Both the position numbers and the translations under genes were made by a program. The notes under the pieces were generated by a model. It had not been told where the DNA came from, did not search any database, and saw nothing but the letters and a program-made list of their open reading frames with translations. Shown piece by piece: positions 16,522 through 24,635 of a DNA stretch of 42,394 nt (within the stretch, counting starts at the first letter, position 1; every line of letters starts with the position of its first letter). The DNA comes from Rhizobium sp. P40RR-XXII (GTDB taxonomy: Bacteria; Pseudomonadota; Alphaproteobacteria; Rhizobiales; Rhizobiaceae), in contig NZ_JABAII010000030.1 of NCBI RefSeq assembly GCF_012641405.1, forward strand, positions 1-42,394, given 5' to 3'.

Positions 16522-17655
16522 TCAGTTCGGGTTTGCCGGATTTGCATTGGGATCGTTCGACGCCTGCACCTCGTTATTGATGATAACAGGCGAGCCGTTG
16601 TTCAATTTCAGCTGGCCGGAGGTCACCACCACCTCGCCTGCGTTCAACCCCTTGGTCACCGCGATCTGATCGCCACGCGCCTGTCCTGTGCTGACGAATT
16701 TCTGATTGGCGACAAGCTGCGGCTTTCCATCCTGTCCGCCGCCCTTGTCGGTCACGACATAGACGACGTTGCCGTAGGGGTTGATGGTGACGGCGGTCTG
16801 CGGCAGGGCGATATAATCTTTCGGCTCCCCAACCGTTACCGATACGTTGCCGAACATTCCAGGCAGGAGCTTGCGATCGGAATTCGGGAAAGTCGCCCGG
16901 ATGGTGATGTTGCGGCTTTGGGTATCCACCAGCGGGCTGATTGCCGTAATCTTGCCCTCGAAGGTCTGGCTCCCATAGGCATCGACCGTTGCCGTCACCG
17001 CCTGTCCGACCTTCAGTTGCGACAAAGCCTGCTGCGGCATCGAGAAATCGAACTGGATCGGGTCGAGCGACTGCAATGTGACGACCGCGGTCCCGGCCGC
17101 CAAATATTCGCCGAGGCTGACCAGCCGGATGCCGAGGTGCCCGTCGAAGGGCGCGCGGATCGAATATTGATCGATCAGCGCCTGCTGCGACGCGACTTGT
17201 GCCTGCGCAGCCTTCCATGTGGCGAGATCACTATCGACCTGGCTTTGCGCGATGGTATTTGCCTTGATCAGCTTGGAATCGCGCTCATAGGCGATCTGCG
17301 CGTTCGCCGACGACGCCTGATATTGCTGCAGCGTTGCGATCTGCTGGTCGGCAAGCAGCTGCACGATGAGATCGCCCTTCTTGACATCCTGGCCATCCTG
17401 AAAGCCGATCTTCTGGACGATGCCCTGCACCTGGGCGGAGAGATTGGCGCCCTCGACCGCATTGAAGCTGCCTATGGATTGCAGCGTGGTTTGCCACGGG
17501 CTCGTCGCCGCCGTAATTGTCGAGACCGTCTGCGGTGGCGCCTTGAGGTTAGCCAGATACGCCGCGATCATGCGGTTCTTGAATGCCTGGAAGCCGAAAA
17601 TCCCACCCAGGATCAGGCCTATGACGATCAGCATGATCACCATGCGTTTTATCAT
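16522..17655 (-). CDS. RND efflux pump periplasmic adaptor (membrane fusion protein)
   Basis: 377 residues with an N-terminal membrane anchor (MVIMLIVIGLILGGIFGFQ) and no lipobox. The order of parts is typical: lipoyl-like half (VEGANLSAQVQGIVQKIGFQ), coiled-coil hairpin rich in Gln/Ala (about 115-170), second lipoyl half (SIRAPFDGHLGIRLVSLGEY), beta-barrel and C-terminal membrane-proximal domain. It links the RND pump to an outer-membrane channel. An alternative start at 17643 would shorten the N-terminus by four residues. The role is clear; the substrates are not. Confidence 0.9.
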   Translation of the reverse strand: MIKRMVIMLIVIGLILGGIFGFQAFKNRMIAAYLANLKAPPQTVSTITAATSPWQTTLQSIGSFNAVEGANLSAQVQGIVQKIGFQDGQDVKKGDLIVQLLADQQIATLQQYQASSANAQIAYERDSKLIKANTIAQSQVDSDLATWKAAQAQVASQQALIDQYSIRAPFDGHLGIRLVSLGEYLAAGTAVVTLQSLDPIQFDFSMPQQALSQLKVGQAVTATVDAYGSQTFEGKITAISPLVDTQSRNITIRATFPNSDRKLLPGMFGNVSVTVGEPKDYIALPQTAVTINPYGNVVYVVTDKGGGQDGKPQLVANQKFVSTGQARGDQIAVTKGLNAGEVVVTSGQLKLNNGSPVIINNEVQASNDPNANPANPN

Positions 17656-18168
17656 GACTGGTAACTCTATTTTTCGGGAACAGGTCGCTGGGAATTCTGA
17701 TGGTGCCGGCTCCGGCGAGGCTTACGAGAGACCCTTCCGCGCCAAAATTGTCTCATCCTTACTGACGCCTGCGATCGGCGCCTGCTTTGAAAGCGATCTT
17801 GATCGGGTTTGGCTGGATCGCGGGAAACGGCGCTTTTATATCGGTGGCCGCCGAACAACGTCTTTCGGCCGCCGTAGGCGGCATCGACTTCGCCATGATT
17901 GAAGCTGGTGGCGTCCAAATCGGCCGTCCTCAGCAAACAGACCAGTCAAACGTCATTCGCACGCCTCTGCTTCTGATTCAGCACGAGTTTTTACGATCCG
18001 AATTACGATAGGCAATTTGCTATGTCCGAAACTTTATTTAGTAGAGTCCTGAATAAAGGCAATAATGGTACAGAAACTATCACCGCTGGGCGAAACGAAC
18101 TCATTCGCCCGATCAATATTCTGTGCAGTCTGGCGAAGCTTCCCAGCCGGTGCCGCAGAGAGCCGATC
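17656..18168. other. Intergenic region without a recognisable gene
   Basis: 513 bases between the adaptor start and the stop of the first LuxR gene. Several short frames are open, the longest on the plus strand at 17787-18011 (74 codons) and on the minus strand at 17667-17936, but none has a good ribosome-binding site or a recognisable motif. The promoter of the efflux operon should lie in the first 200 bases. A weak dyad CTTTATT/AATAAAG sits around 18033-18059. Confidence 0.4.
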
Positions 18169-18939
18169 CTATCTTATCAGACCGAGCCGAATGGCGATCG
18201 CAATGGCGTTGGTTGTGTTTCTCGCCTCGAGCTTGTCGCGAACCGAGCGCAGATGCTTTTCGGCGCCATGATGGGTGATGCCCATCCTCACCGCGATCTC
18301 ATGATCGCGCAAGCCGTCCGCTGCCAATTGCAGCGCACGTCTTTCCCTTAGCGTGACGCCCTTCAGCAAAGGAAGCTGATCCAGTTCCTGGAGCTGGAGG
18401 GCACGATCCACGGCAAAGGTCGCCAGCAATTGCAGACCGCCGCGCTCCTCCTCCCTGATCTCGAGATGCTCACCGCCGATGGAAAAGCCTATTGCGGTCC
18501 CATCAAAAGTCTGCAGGGCAATGGTGAACCCCTCGCGCAAGCCAAACTCCCCGGCTTCGCCCATGACATCGCGCGCCATCACATTCTGCAGTCTCTGCCC
18601 CTCTATGTCCCGCCAGAAGAACGGCGCATGCTGCTCCTTGACCATGCCTATCGTCGGATCGTGGCGCAGATAGTCATTGCTGAAATAACGGGAGATCCAA
18701 TCGGTCGGCCACGCATTGAGAAGAATATGGCCGACTTGCTGTCGCTTGGTGTCGCCGATCGGCGGCATCGTGCCCGCCAGCACGTTTGTCGCGCCGAAGC
18801 GGCCGATATAGACGAGCACCAGCCGCAGGATGTCGGCTTCGGTCTGCGCTGCCTCCATGGCCGTTATCAAGGCCGTCGTTTCTTCAAGCAGATGCGCTGG
18901 CATCGTTTCCGCGGAGGGTGGCGAGGAACGCGTGTTCAT
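18169..18939 (-). CDS. LuxR-family quorum-sensing regulator (first receptor)
   Basis: 256 residues. The N-terminal autoinducer-binding domain keeps the pocket residues W81, Y85, D94, P95 and W109, each 24 positions from the TraR equivalents (57, 61, 70, 71, 85). The C-terminal LuxR helix-turn-helix (about 192-256) reads VTLRERRALQLAADG ... HEIAVRMGITHHGAEKHLRS ... RNTTNAIAIA. It should bind an acyl-homoserine lactone, probably that made by the adjacent synthase. It lies downstream of luxI on the same strand, across a 286-base gap with a hairpin, so it may have its own promoter. Confidence 0.9.
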   Translation of the reverse strand: MNTRSSPPSAETMPAHLLEETTALITAMEAAQTEADILRLVLVYIGRFGATNVLAGTMPPIGDTKRQQVGHILLNAWPTDWISRYFSNDYLRHDPTIGMVKEQHAPFFWRDIEGQRLQNVMARDVMGEAGEFGLREGFTIALQTFDGTAIGFSIGGEHLEIREEERGGLQLLATFAVDRALQLQELDQLPLLKGVTLRERRALQLAADGLRDHEIAVRMGITHHGAEKHLRSVRDKLEARNTTNAIAIAIRLGLIR

Positions 18940-19113
18940 ACTGATCTCACAGACTATTCGAAGGCAGAGAAGGACTGCTTATATTAAGCATTCCTCATTA
19001 ATTATGAATGCCCCAGAGAAAGGAAAATTGAAAGGCGAAAACCTCCGTTCGATGCCGCGCAATATCCAACAATTCGCCGCAGAACAGGCGACACCAGTGG
19101 GATGCGTCAGGCG

Positions 19114-19145
19114 CTCCAGCACGGAACTGAGCGACCGTGCTGGAG
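19114..19145 (-). terminator. Strong hairpin between luxI and the downstream luxR
   Basis: An 11-bp perfect stem (CTCCAGCACGG / CCGTGCTGGAG) with a 10-base loop lies about 80 bases past the luxI stop. No U-tract follows on the minus strand, so it may be a terminator, an mRNA-stability element or part of a small RNA. Confidence 0.4.
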
Positions 19146-19225
19146 GGCTGATTATATAGAGGAAGGAGGCTGCATATCGAATAGCAGACGTGCGCATGCC
19201 GCTAAAGCATCCGATGGCATTCCAT

Positions 19226-19825
19226 CTAAGCCGCGCGACGGCGCAGGTCTGTCTTCAAGGAACGAAGCTTCGCCAGCGTGCGTTCATCGAACGATGCGGT
19301 GACAGCCACGACATCCTCTCCTGAAATCGACTGCGGCAATCCAAGCGCGCTGACCCGGAAATGAAGCTGCAGCAGCCGGAGGATCCAGAGTGGCTGCATT
19401 TCGATGATCACGGTATTGATATCGTTTTCCAAGCCCCATTCGACAAAACCCGAAAGCAGCGTGTTGGAAACCGCGCTCAAGGCGCGGCCATGCTCTCTGT
19501 AGGCCGGCTCGACACAATAGCGCGTCCATTCCCATATGTGCCAGCCGACGGGCCTTTCCTGCTCGCAGAGTTGCGGCAGCACCTCGGACAGGAGGTGAGG
19601 TTTGGTGGAGGGCAGCATTCGCTGATATCCAAGAACCTCGCCTTCATTGATGAAAAGCATGTGCACCGCATCTGCCGTATCGAATTGGTCGGTCTCGCGA
19701 CCATCGGCACGCGTCAGATCATTCCATCCGCGCTCCTCGACGAATACGCGGTGCCGCAGGCGAAATGCCTGATCCATCTCGTCCTGATAGTCGTGCATGT
19801 TCCGGTCGGTGATAATATGAAGCAT
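19226..19825 (-). CDS. Acyl-homoserine-lactone synthase (LuxI family)
   Basis: 199 residues. It makes an N-acyl-homoserine lactone from S-adenosylmethionine and an acyl carrier protein. The invariant residues of the family are present: R24, F28, W34 (RLRHRVFVEERGW), D46 and D49, R69 (GYQRMLP), E99 and R102 (WEWTRYCVEP). ATG at 19825 has GGAGAG eight bases upstream. It sits between two LuxR receptor genes in the same orientation. The C-terminal half (GLPQSISGEDVVAVTASFDE) is of the rhizobial type; the acyl chain cannot be predicted. Confidence 0.93.
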   Translation of the reverse strand: MLHIITDRNMHDYQDEMDQAFRLRHRVFVEERGWNDLTRADGRETDQFDTADAVHMLFINEGEVLGYQRMLPSTKPHLLSEVLPQLCEQERPVGWHIWEWTRYCVEPAYREHGRALSAVSNTLLSGFVEWGLENDINTVIIEMQPLWILRLLQLHFRVSALGLPQSISGEDVVAVTASFDERTLAKLRSLKTDLRRRAA

Positions 19826-19881
19826 CTCTACAGCTCTCCTGTTTGGGCAAGCTGATCATCGAGCCGTTTCACGATCACCAC

Positions 19882-19901
19882 AGGTACGGAAAAGCGTACC
19901 T
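19882..19901 (-). promoter_or_regulatory. Candidate lux box upstream of luxI
   Basis: A 20-base dyad, AGGTAC-N8-GTACCT, lies 57 bases upstream of the luxI start and touches the stop codon of the upstream luxR. Its 20-base length and 6-base outer arms suit a LuxR-type operator, although it could also be a short transcription-end stem. Confidence 0.45.
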
Positions 19902-20671
19902 CACGAAATCAGACCCTTTCGCAGAGCAAGGGCAATTGCGTGATTAGTATTGCGCGAACCAAGCTTTTCGCGGCAGGAGCGCATGTATTTGTCGATGGCA
20001 TGATCGGTGATTCCGAGGCGAGAGGCGATCTGCCGCTCCTTCCAGCCTTCGGCCGCCAGCTGAAGAACCTCACGCTCCCGTGCCGTCAATTTAAGGACGC
20101 TGCTGTTTTGCTGAGTGCGCCGGATCCGCAAGGCGCGATAGACTGCAAAATTCGCAACAAGCGCCAGATTCCTCTTGTTTTCCGGCGAGAGCTGAAGCCG
20201 CTCGCCGGCGATCGAAAACCCGACATGTTCGTGTTCCTGCCCCAGGCTCGGAAGCGTCATGGTGAAACCCTCGGCAAGGCCGAACTCCTTGGCTTCGCCC
20301 ATAACACGCAGCCCGGACCGAAATCCGACGACTTCGTCGTCGTTCCAGAAAAAGCTTTCAAGCCCTTTGCGCACCAGCGTGATCGTCGGATCCTTGAAGA
20401 GATAGTTCTGAGAAAAATAGCGAGCCGACCAATCATTCGGCCAGGCATTGATCAGGACATGGCCTATCTGCTGGCGTTTAGTCGCGCCAATCTGGGGCAT
20501 GGTGCCGACCAGAACATTGGTCGCGCCGAAAGGCTCCACATATCGAATGACGACCTCGGCCAGCTCCTCCTGAGTTGTGCAGGCTTCGAGCTCAGCCAGA
20601 AAATACTGTGTCTCCTCGAGAGTACGGGTCGGAAAAATTGGATTGCCGGGCAATATCCAGTGGTTTGACAT
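19901..20671 (-). CDS. LuxR-family quorum-sensing regulator (second receptor)
   Basis: 256 residues from ATG 20671 (MSNHW), exactly the length of the other receptor; an upstream in-frame start at 20722 is possible but lacks a match. Pocket residues W81, Y85, D94, P95 and W109 fall at identical positions, and stretches such as FGATNVLVGTMPQIGATKRQ are nearly shared, so the two are paralogues. The HTH (LTAREREVLQLAAEGWKERQ, then IASRLGITDHAIDKYMRSC) is canonical. It precedes luxI by 75 bases and is likely its activator; opposing roles of the two receptors are a possibility. Confidence 0.9.
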   Translation of the reverse strand: MSNHWILPGNPIFPTRTLEETQYFLAELEACTTQEELAEVVIRYVEPFGATNVLVGTMPQIGATKRQQIGHVLINAWPNDWSARYFSQNYLFKDPTITLVRKGLESFFWNDDEVVGFRSGLRVMGEAKEFGLAEGFTMTLPSLGQEHEHVGFSIAGERLQLSPENKRNLALVANFAVYRALRIRRTQQNSSVLKLTAREREVLQLAAEGWKERQIASRLGITDHAIDKYMRSCREKLGSRNTNHAIALALRKGLIS

Positions 20672-21165
20672 AACAACGATCTTCGAAGTTTCACGATGAA
20701 GCAAGAAACATGGCCACGACACCGGCCAGAAACTTCGGGCAGTGCATTGGTGATTATTTGCTCATATATTCAACGATACGGTCTTATCAACGCGACCATA
20801 CCAGGAAGGCATCACGTAACGCGCCTGACGCGGCAATGCCAAAGTATTTCAGCTAATATACACTTCATACAGTCGTTTGACGACCGGCACGCAGCGTCTC
20901 AATCTTCTTTATCGATAGGACGGCCGGCCAGGCTATCGGCAGTGCCCTTCACCGATCCTGCCGAGCGCTGCATGACCGAAAATCGTTCCTCGTTAGAATT
21001 TTAAATAAGCCTGCAAGTCGTCAGCAAGACCGCTGCTCTACTATCGGTGTGTCTGGCCGAGCTGATTTCGGCGGCACCATGACAGTGCCAAGGCATCCGC
21101 GAGCCGGTTCGCCTCAGACGGCTGCACTTTTGAGCAAGGGGTCCCTCAAGGGGAAAAGTGCTTTC
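20672..21165. other. Intergenic region upstream of luxR
   Basis: About 490 bases, lower in GC than the neighbours, between the luxR start and the CheW-like gene. It should hold the luxR promoter. I see no gene, RNA or strong repeat, apart from the possible N-terminal extension of the CheW-like frame from 21049. Confidence 0.4.
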
Positions 21166-21534
21166 ATGGCTCTGTCAGCTTTCCTTCGCCGCCGCGCTGC
21201 GATGGCGGTTCGCGTGCACAACACGCTATGTACCTTCGTTGATGGAACGATCGTCGCGCGAGCGGACAATTGGCGACCGCTCGGCAAAGGCCCGGATTCG
21301 TGTCGTGCGACACTCGGTCACACGTCGTATCGTGGCGAATTGGTACCGGTTTACGATTTGGCGCCGATGCTCGGCGACATTCCCTCAAAGAGCTGCCAAC
21401 TCGCCATTGTGAAAATGGCGGCCGGGCATATTGCATTCCTGATCGACGAATTCATCGGACGCACGACTGCAGCGAGCGAAGCCATCAACCTCTCGCAACT
21501 CGGGATTTTCCACCGTGAATTTACGGCCGCATGA
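21166..21534 (+). CDS. Orphan CheW-like domain protein
   Basis: About 122 residues from ATG 21166. The core resembles a CheW/SH3-like coupling domain: VRVHNTLCTFVDGTIVARAD, then HTSYRGELVPVYDLAPMLGD, then LAIVKMAAGHIAFLIDEFIG. In CheW proteins the RGExxPVxDL strand is the best-conserved part. No receptor or CheA gene is nearby, so it may plug into a distant chemosensory array. The start is uncertain: in-frame GTG at 21049 and ATG at 21079 or 21202 are alternatives. Moderately sure of the fold, unsure of function. Confidence 0.5.
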   Translation: MALSAFLRRRAAMAVRVHNTLCTFVDGTIVARADNWRPLGKGPDSCRATLGHTSYRGELVPVYDLAPMLGDIPSKSCQLAIVKMAAGHIAFLIDEFIGRTTAASEAINLSQLGIFHREFTAA

Positions 21535-21552
21535 CATGCTTGTCCCACGACT

Positions 21553-22032
21553 CTAGGCATCCTTCCATTTGGAAAATGTGGCGGCCTGCCCGCGCAAATT
21601 CCCGTCGCGATCCACGAGCTGCCAGACAATGCCGTCTTCGATCCAAAAACGACGCCCGGATTTTGCAATCCGCAGCCCGCGATAGTCGGAAATAAAGCCA
21701 TCGCGCGTCACCGCGTCCAACAGCCGTTGGCGCTCCGCACGATCGGGAAGCTCCGCCGAAAGCCGCGAGGGGAGCGTCACAAACTCATCCCACGGATATT
21801 CGAAGCAGTTCTGCGCTGCCTTGTTGGCGTAGACGAAACGGGGATCGGCATCCGTATTATGGGCGACGACCACGAAGGGCGCGTCGCGATAGAGCCAATC
21901 CGTCCCGGTTCCTTCATCGACAAGGGCAACGCCTACGATGCGACGAAAACTATCCGTCAGAAGGTCGAAGAACGCATCATCGACCGATAAATCCACAGCC
22001 TTGCCTCTAGCTTCGCCTGCCATCAATCCCAT
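21553..22032 (-). CDS. MEKHLA/PAS-like domain protein
   Basis: 159 residues, essentially a single PAS-like MEKHLA domain. Typical pieces are FFDLLTDSFRRIVG, APFVVVAHNTDADPRFVYAN, WDEFVTLPSRLSAELPDRAE, and VTRDGFISDYRGLRIAKSG followed by RRFWIEDGIVWQL. MEKHLA domains were first seen in plant HD-ZIP III proteins and occur alone in cyanobacteria and proteobacteria, where they may sense redox state or a small ligand. No output domain is attached. An internal ATG at 22023 has the better-spaced AGGA. It converges with the CheW-like gene. Confidence 0.8.
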   Translation of the reverse strand: MGLMAGEARGKAVDLSVDDAFFDLLTDSFRRIVGVALVDEGTGTDWLYRDAPFVVVAHNTDADPRFVYANKAAQNCFEYPWDEFVTLPSRLSAELPDRAERQRLLDAVTRDGFISDYRGLRIAKSGRRFWIEDGIVWQLVDRDGNLRGQAATFSKWKDA

Positions 22033-22139
22033 CCTGTCACTCGGTGCATCGACGGCGATACTTAGTAAAATGCCATGAAGATCAAGGGGCGACGGCCGGT
22101 CCTTTATAGGCCGGCTTGTGGATTGCCGGCGCAGGCAGC

Positions 22140-22739
22140 TCAGGGACAGACGGAGCGCCGACAGAAATCGGTAACGGCGTCGACCAGTTTCTGCCGATCG
22201 ACGGTCGGTCCGTCGGCCAGACAGTCATCGACGGCGCTGTGCATGGCATTGAACTGCATGACGGCCGAGAGCCGGGCGTCGATGAAGGAGAAGGCTTTGG
22301 CTTCCTGCCCTTCCAGCAGGAAGGATGAAAGGCGTGCTACCAGCGGGTTGGCGCGTTTCATGCCGCGTTTGGCCGGGTGGAACTCATGGAAAACCAGATC
22401 GTGCAGCGCGACCTCGTCGAGATAGCCGACCACGCATGACCCTATCCAGACATCGAGCCTATGCATCCAGCTGCCGGAAGACGCCGCCGCGGCTGCCGCG
22501 TCTATCTTTTCGCAAAAGCGCTCGATGAAGCGCGCCTTCAGAGCGGCAAGAACATCCTCTTTCGTCTGGAAATAGAGATAGAAAGTGCCCTTGGCGACAT
22601 CGGCGGCCTCGACGATTTCCGCAACGCTGGTCGCGGCAAAGCCCTTCTCCAGAAACAGGCGCTGCGCGGCGTCCATCAGTTCCTCCCGGCGGATTTCCGG
22701 GGGCTTGGTGCGCGGGCGCGGGCGTTCTGCGGCGGTCAC
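22140..22739 (-). CDS. TetR-family regulator
   Basis: 199 residues beginning with a GTG codon that has GAGGA eight bases upstream. The N-terminal helix-turn-helix (about 18-65) is standard: EELMDAAQRLFLEKGFAATS, VAEIVEAADVAKGTFYLYFQ, TKEDVLAALK. The C-terminal ligand domain is not diagnostic. It lies 14 bases downstream of two paralogous genes of unknown function on the same strand, so it is probably the third gene of that operon and controls it through the TetR-type dyad at 23749-23761. Confidence 0.88.
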   Translation of the reverse strand: MTAAERPRPRTKPPEIRREELMDAAQRLFLEKGFAATSVAEIVEAADVAKGTFYLYFQTKEDVLAALKARFIERFCEKIDAAAAAASSGSWMHRLDVWIGSCVVGYLDEVALHDLVFHEFHPAKRGMKRANPLVARLSSFLLEGQEAKAFSFIDARLSAVMQFNAMHSAVDDCLADGPTVDRQKLVDAVTDFCRRSVCP

Positions 22740-22753
22740 GGGCTTTTCCTCAT

Positions 22754-23182
22754 CTACAGCCTATCAATGGCAAGGCCCGCCGGCACGAGAATGGAACTGC
22801 GTAGCCATTCCGCCGCGGGCGGAGCCTGGTTGAAGATTTCTAGCGGCATATGAAGCGGAAGACGAGCAAGACTTTGCCGCACGCCGTCAGCCGTCGCCGC
22901 CGGAACGACGACGGCAATGCCGAGCAGAAACCGATGAAGCGCGTCGCGGACAATCCCGATCCGCTGCGCCACCATAGCCAGCAAGGCCGCATCGCTGGCA
23001 AGCGGCGGTCCGTATGCGGAGATCAACAGAAGAGCAAACGGCTTTTCGTGCGCCAGCCAGCGCTCGATCGTATCGAGGTCCGATCCTATCCCATCGGCGC
23101 CCAGCCTTGCCTCCGCGACCACGATCGCCAGCGGCCAGTGCGTCTCGTCGCAATCAGGCAGCAAGGTTTTGAACGCCATCAT
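22754..23182 (-). CDS. Uncharacterised protein B, paralogue of the upstream gene
   Basis: 142 residues, soluble, no signal peptide. It shares with protein A (upstream gene) the same ground plan: a WPL segment near the N-terminus, a KPF/EPF strand, a basic helix before GIAVVVPA/GMATVVPA, then a P-EIF-PAQIF strand and a WL-S ending (IFNQAPPAAEWLRSS here). I do not recognise the family. ATG at 23182 overlaps the TGA of protein A (ATGATG), so the two are translationally coupled and probably form a heteromer or act together. The C-terminus lies 14 bases before the TetR start. Confidence 0.7.
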   Translation of the reverse strand: MMAFKTLLPDCDETHWPLAIVVAEARLGADGIGSDLDTIERWLAHEKPFALLLISAYGPPLASDAALLAMVAQRIGIVRDALHRFLLGIAVVVPAATADGVRQSLARLPLHMPLEIFNQAPPAAEWLRSSILVPAGLAIDRL

Positions 23183-23622
23183 GACGGCCTGCACAAATCG
23201 GTCAGGCTTCGCAGCACATGTCCCATGTGCACCGGCTTTCCGCGCACGGCGGAAACCGAGGCGAGCCACATCGTCGCCTCGTTGGCCTCATCGAAGATCT
23301 GCGCCGGGACGCCATACAGCTTTTCGGCATTCATCCGGCTCATCTCTTCCAAGGCACTGGCCGGCACGACGGTCGCCATGCCGATCACGAGCCGCTTGAT
23401 CCGCTCGCCGTTGGACTGAAGCCAGGCCCTTGCCTCCCTTGCGCTGCCTTCGGGGCGCTCGAGCGCGTCAACATCCGTAAAGACACGCAGGGTTGAAAAG
23501 GGTTCGCCGCGGTCCAGCCACGACGTCCAGTCGGAGAGGAAAGCAAGCTGTTCTTCGCGCGACATCGAATCACGGGCGGCGGACAGCACAAGCGGCCATT
23601 GGCTAAGATCGTGACGGATCAT
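23179..23622 (-). CDS. Uncharacterised protein A, paralogue of the downstream gene
   Basis: 147 residues starting MIRHDLSQWPLVLSAARDSM; ATG at 23622 has AGGAG upstream. It looks like a soluble alpha/beta protein with the motif order WPL, EPFSTLRVF, GERIKRLVIGMATVVPA, YGVPAQIFDEANEATMWLAS, shared in weaker form with protein B. The paired WPL and PAQIF motifs suggest a common ancestor by tandem duplication. No catalytic motif is visible. Its promoter region carries a TetR-type dyad, so expression is probably induced by the ligand of the TetR protein encoded at the end of the operon. Confidence 0.7.
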   Translation of the reverse strand: MIRHDLSQWPLVLSAARDSMSREEQLAFLSDWTSWLDRGEPFSTLRVFTDVDALERPEGSAREARAWLQSNGERIKRLVIGMATVVPASALEEMSRMNAEKLYGVPAQIFDEANEATMWLASVSAVRGKPVHMGHVLRSLTDLCRPS

Positions 23623-23748
23623 GATGGGGATTTCTCCTATGCGATGAGATGCGGACAGCAACGGCTCCGCGCTGCTGCGGTCCCCACACCCAAAATAAGG
23701 GCGACCATTCGAACGTCTCCAGATTCCGATGATGGCGTTATTTATGAC

Positions 23749-23761
23749 TGACCGTCGGTCA
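23749..23761 (-). promoter_or_regulatory. TetR-type operator upstream of the A-B-tetR operon
   Basis: TGACCGTCGGTCA is a perfect 6-1-6 dyad, 127 bases upstream of protein A. It is related to, but one base shorter at the centre than, the dyads in front of paaG and paaA (GACCGRTCGGT). It likely binds the TetR product of the operon; cross-binding by the paa TetR is possible. Confidence 0.55.
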
Positions 23762-23875
23762 TTTGTAAAGAGCGTAGTTGGATGACCGCCGATTTCGTCC
23801 GGCATCGCCTTGCTCGGCTCCCCATGCGACGGTGATCGACCGTAGCCGGACCAAGGCCTATTGTATGTCGCGCGA

Positions 23876-24406
23876 CTATGCGGGAACGTATGTCAACCTG
23901 ATCACGTCCTTGCCAATGCGATCGCTCGCCACCAGGTGGAGCGGCGGCCGCGGACCGGCAAAGAATGGCTTGCCGCGACCAAGCACGACGGGATGGAGAT
24001 ACAGCCGATATTCATCGACAAGACCAAGGTCGGTCAGACTTCGCGCCAACTCAGGCCCGGCAACTTCAATCTCGCCATTCAGTCGAGCCTTCAATTCGCG
24101 TATCGTCGCCTCGATGTCATCAGCGACAAGAGTGGCATTCGGGCCGACTAATTTCAGCGAGCGCGACACGACCCATTTCGGCAGGCTCCGCCAGGCTGCT
24201 GCATAATCACGTCGCTCCTCGTCCCACTCGGAATGATCGTCGTCCCAATACCGCATCACCTCGTACATGCGGCGACCATACACACTGCCGGCCAGCCCGC
24301 GCACGTCGTCGATGAAATGATGAAAGAGCGCGGCATCGGGCGCAAAGTCCGTGTGGTCGACATAGCCGTCCAGCGACTGGTTCAAAGCGAACACAAGCTT
24401 CGCCAT
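23876..24406 (-). CDS. DHFR/RibD-C family reductase-like protein
   Basis: 176 residues with the fold of the RibD C-terminal domain/dihydrofolate reductase superfamily: start MAKLVFALNQSLDGYVDHTD, GSVYGRRMYEVMRYW, SRSLKLVGPNATLV, EIEVAGPELARSLTDLGLVD, and YLHPVVLGRGKPFFAG. Such stand-alone proteins are common in soil bacteria and probably reduce a pteridine- or flavin-like substrate with NADPH; the true substrate is unknown. It stands alone, divergent from the paaG operon 229 bases away. Confidence 0.87.
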   Translation of the reverse strand: MAKLVFALNQSLDGYVDHTDFAPDAALFHHFIDDVRGLAGSVYGRRMYEVMRYWDDDHSEWDEERRDYAAAWRSLPKWVVSRSLKLVGPNATLVADDIEATIRELKARLNGEIEVAGPELARSLTDLGLVDEYRLYLHPVVLGRGKPFFAGPRPPLHLVASDRIGKDVIRLTYVPA

Positions 24407-24573
24407 GTCGCAGGACCTCCCCCCGAGTTTCCCAAAAAGGCGTGAGCCGATGCTACGCGGAAATGGAGTTGGCTACAATCCGGCAGCCGCTTCGCTGGTG
24501 AGCCAATAATTGGGCTCCGCTTTCCAGCCTCTACGAAAGGCCTTCTTCCCAATCGCTGCTTTTATAATTGATT

Positions 24574-24584
24574 GACCGGTCGGT
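24574..24584 (+). promoter_or_regulatory. Candidate PaaR operator upstream of paaG
   Basis: GACCGGTCGGT, containing the palindrome GACCGGTC, lies 51 bases before the paaG start. It differs at one base from GACCGATCGGT in front of paaA (35982-35992), so both paa operons share a TetR-type site. Confidence 0.6.
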
Positions 24585-24635
24585 TTATGCAAGAATTTTC
24601 CCCAGTCGCCATGGGAAAGGCGACGGGGAGGAAGC

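Noticed and set aside
15586..17664. 692-codon open frame on the plus strand antisense to the RND pump and adaptor
   Set aside because: It lies fully opposite two clear efflux genes, is rich in Arg/Asp/His as GC-rich antisense frames are, and has no family motif.
17787..18011. 74-codon plus-strand frame in the gap upstream of the efflux operon
   Set aside because: Weak start, no motif, biased composition only in part; could not be supported as a gene.
22080..22139. GC-rich hairpin (GCCGG...CCGGC) downstream of the TetR gene as terminator
   Set aside because: The stem is imperfect and has no U-tract; not strong enough to list.
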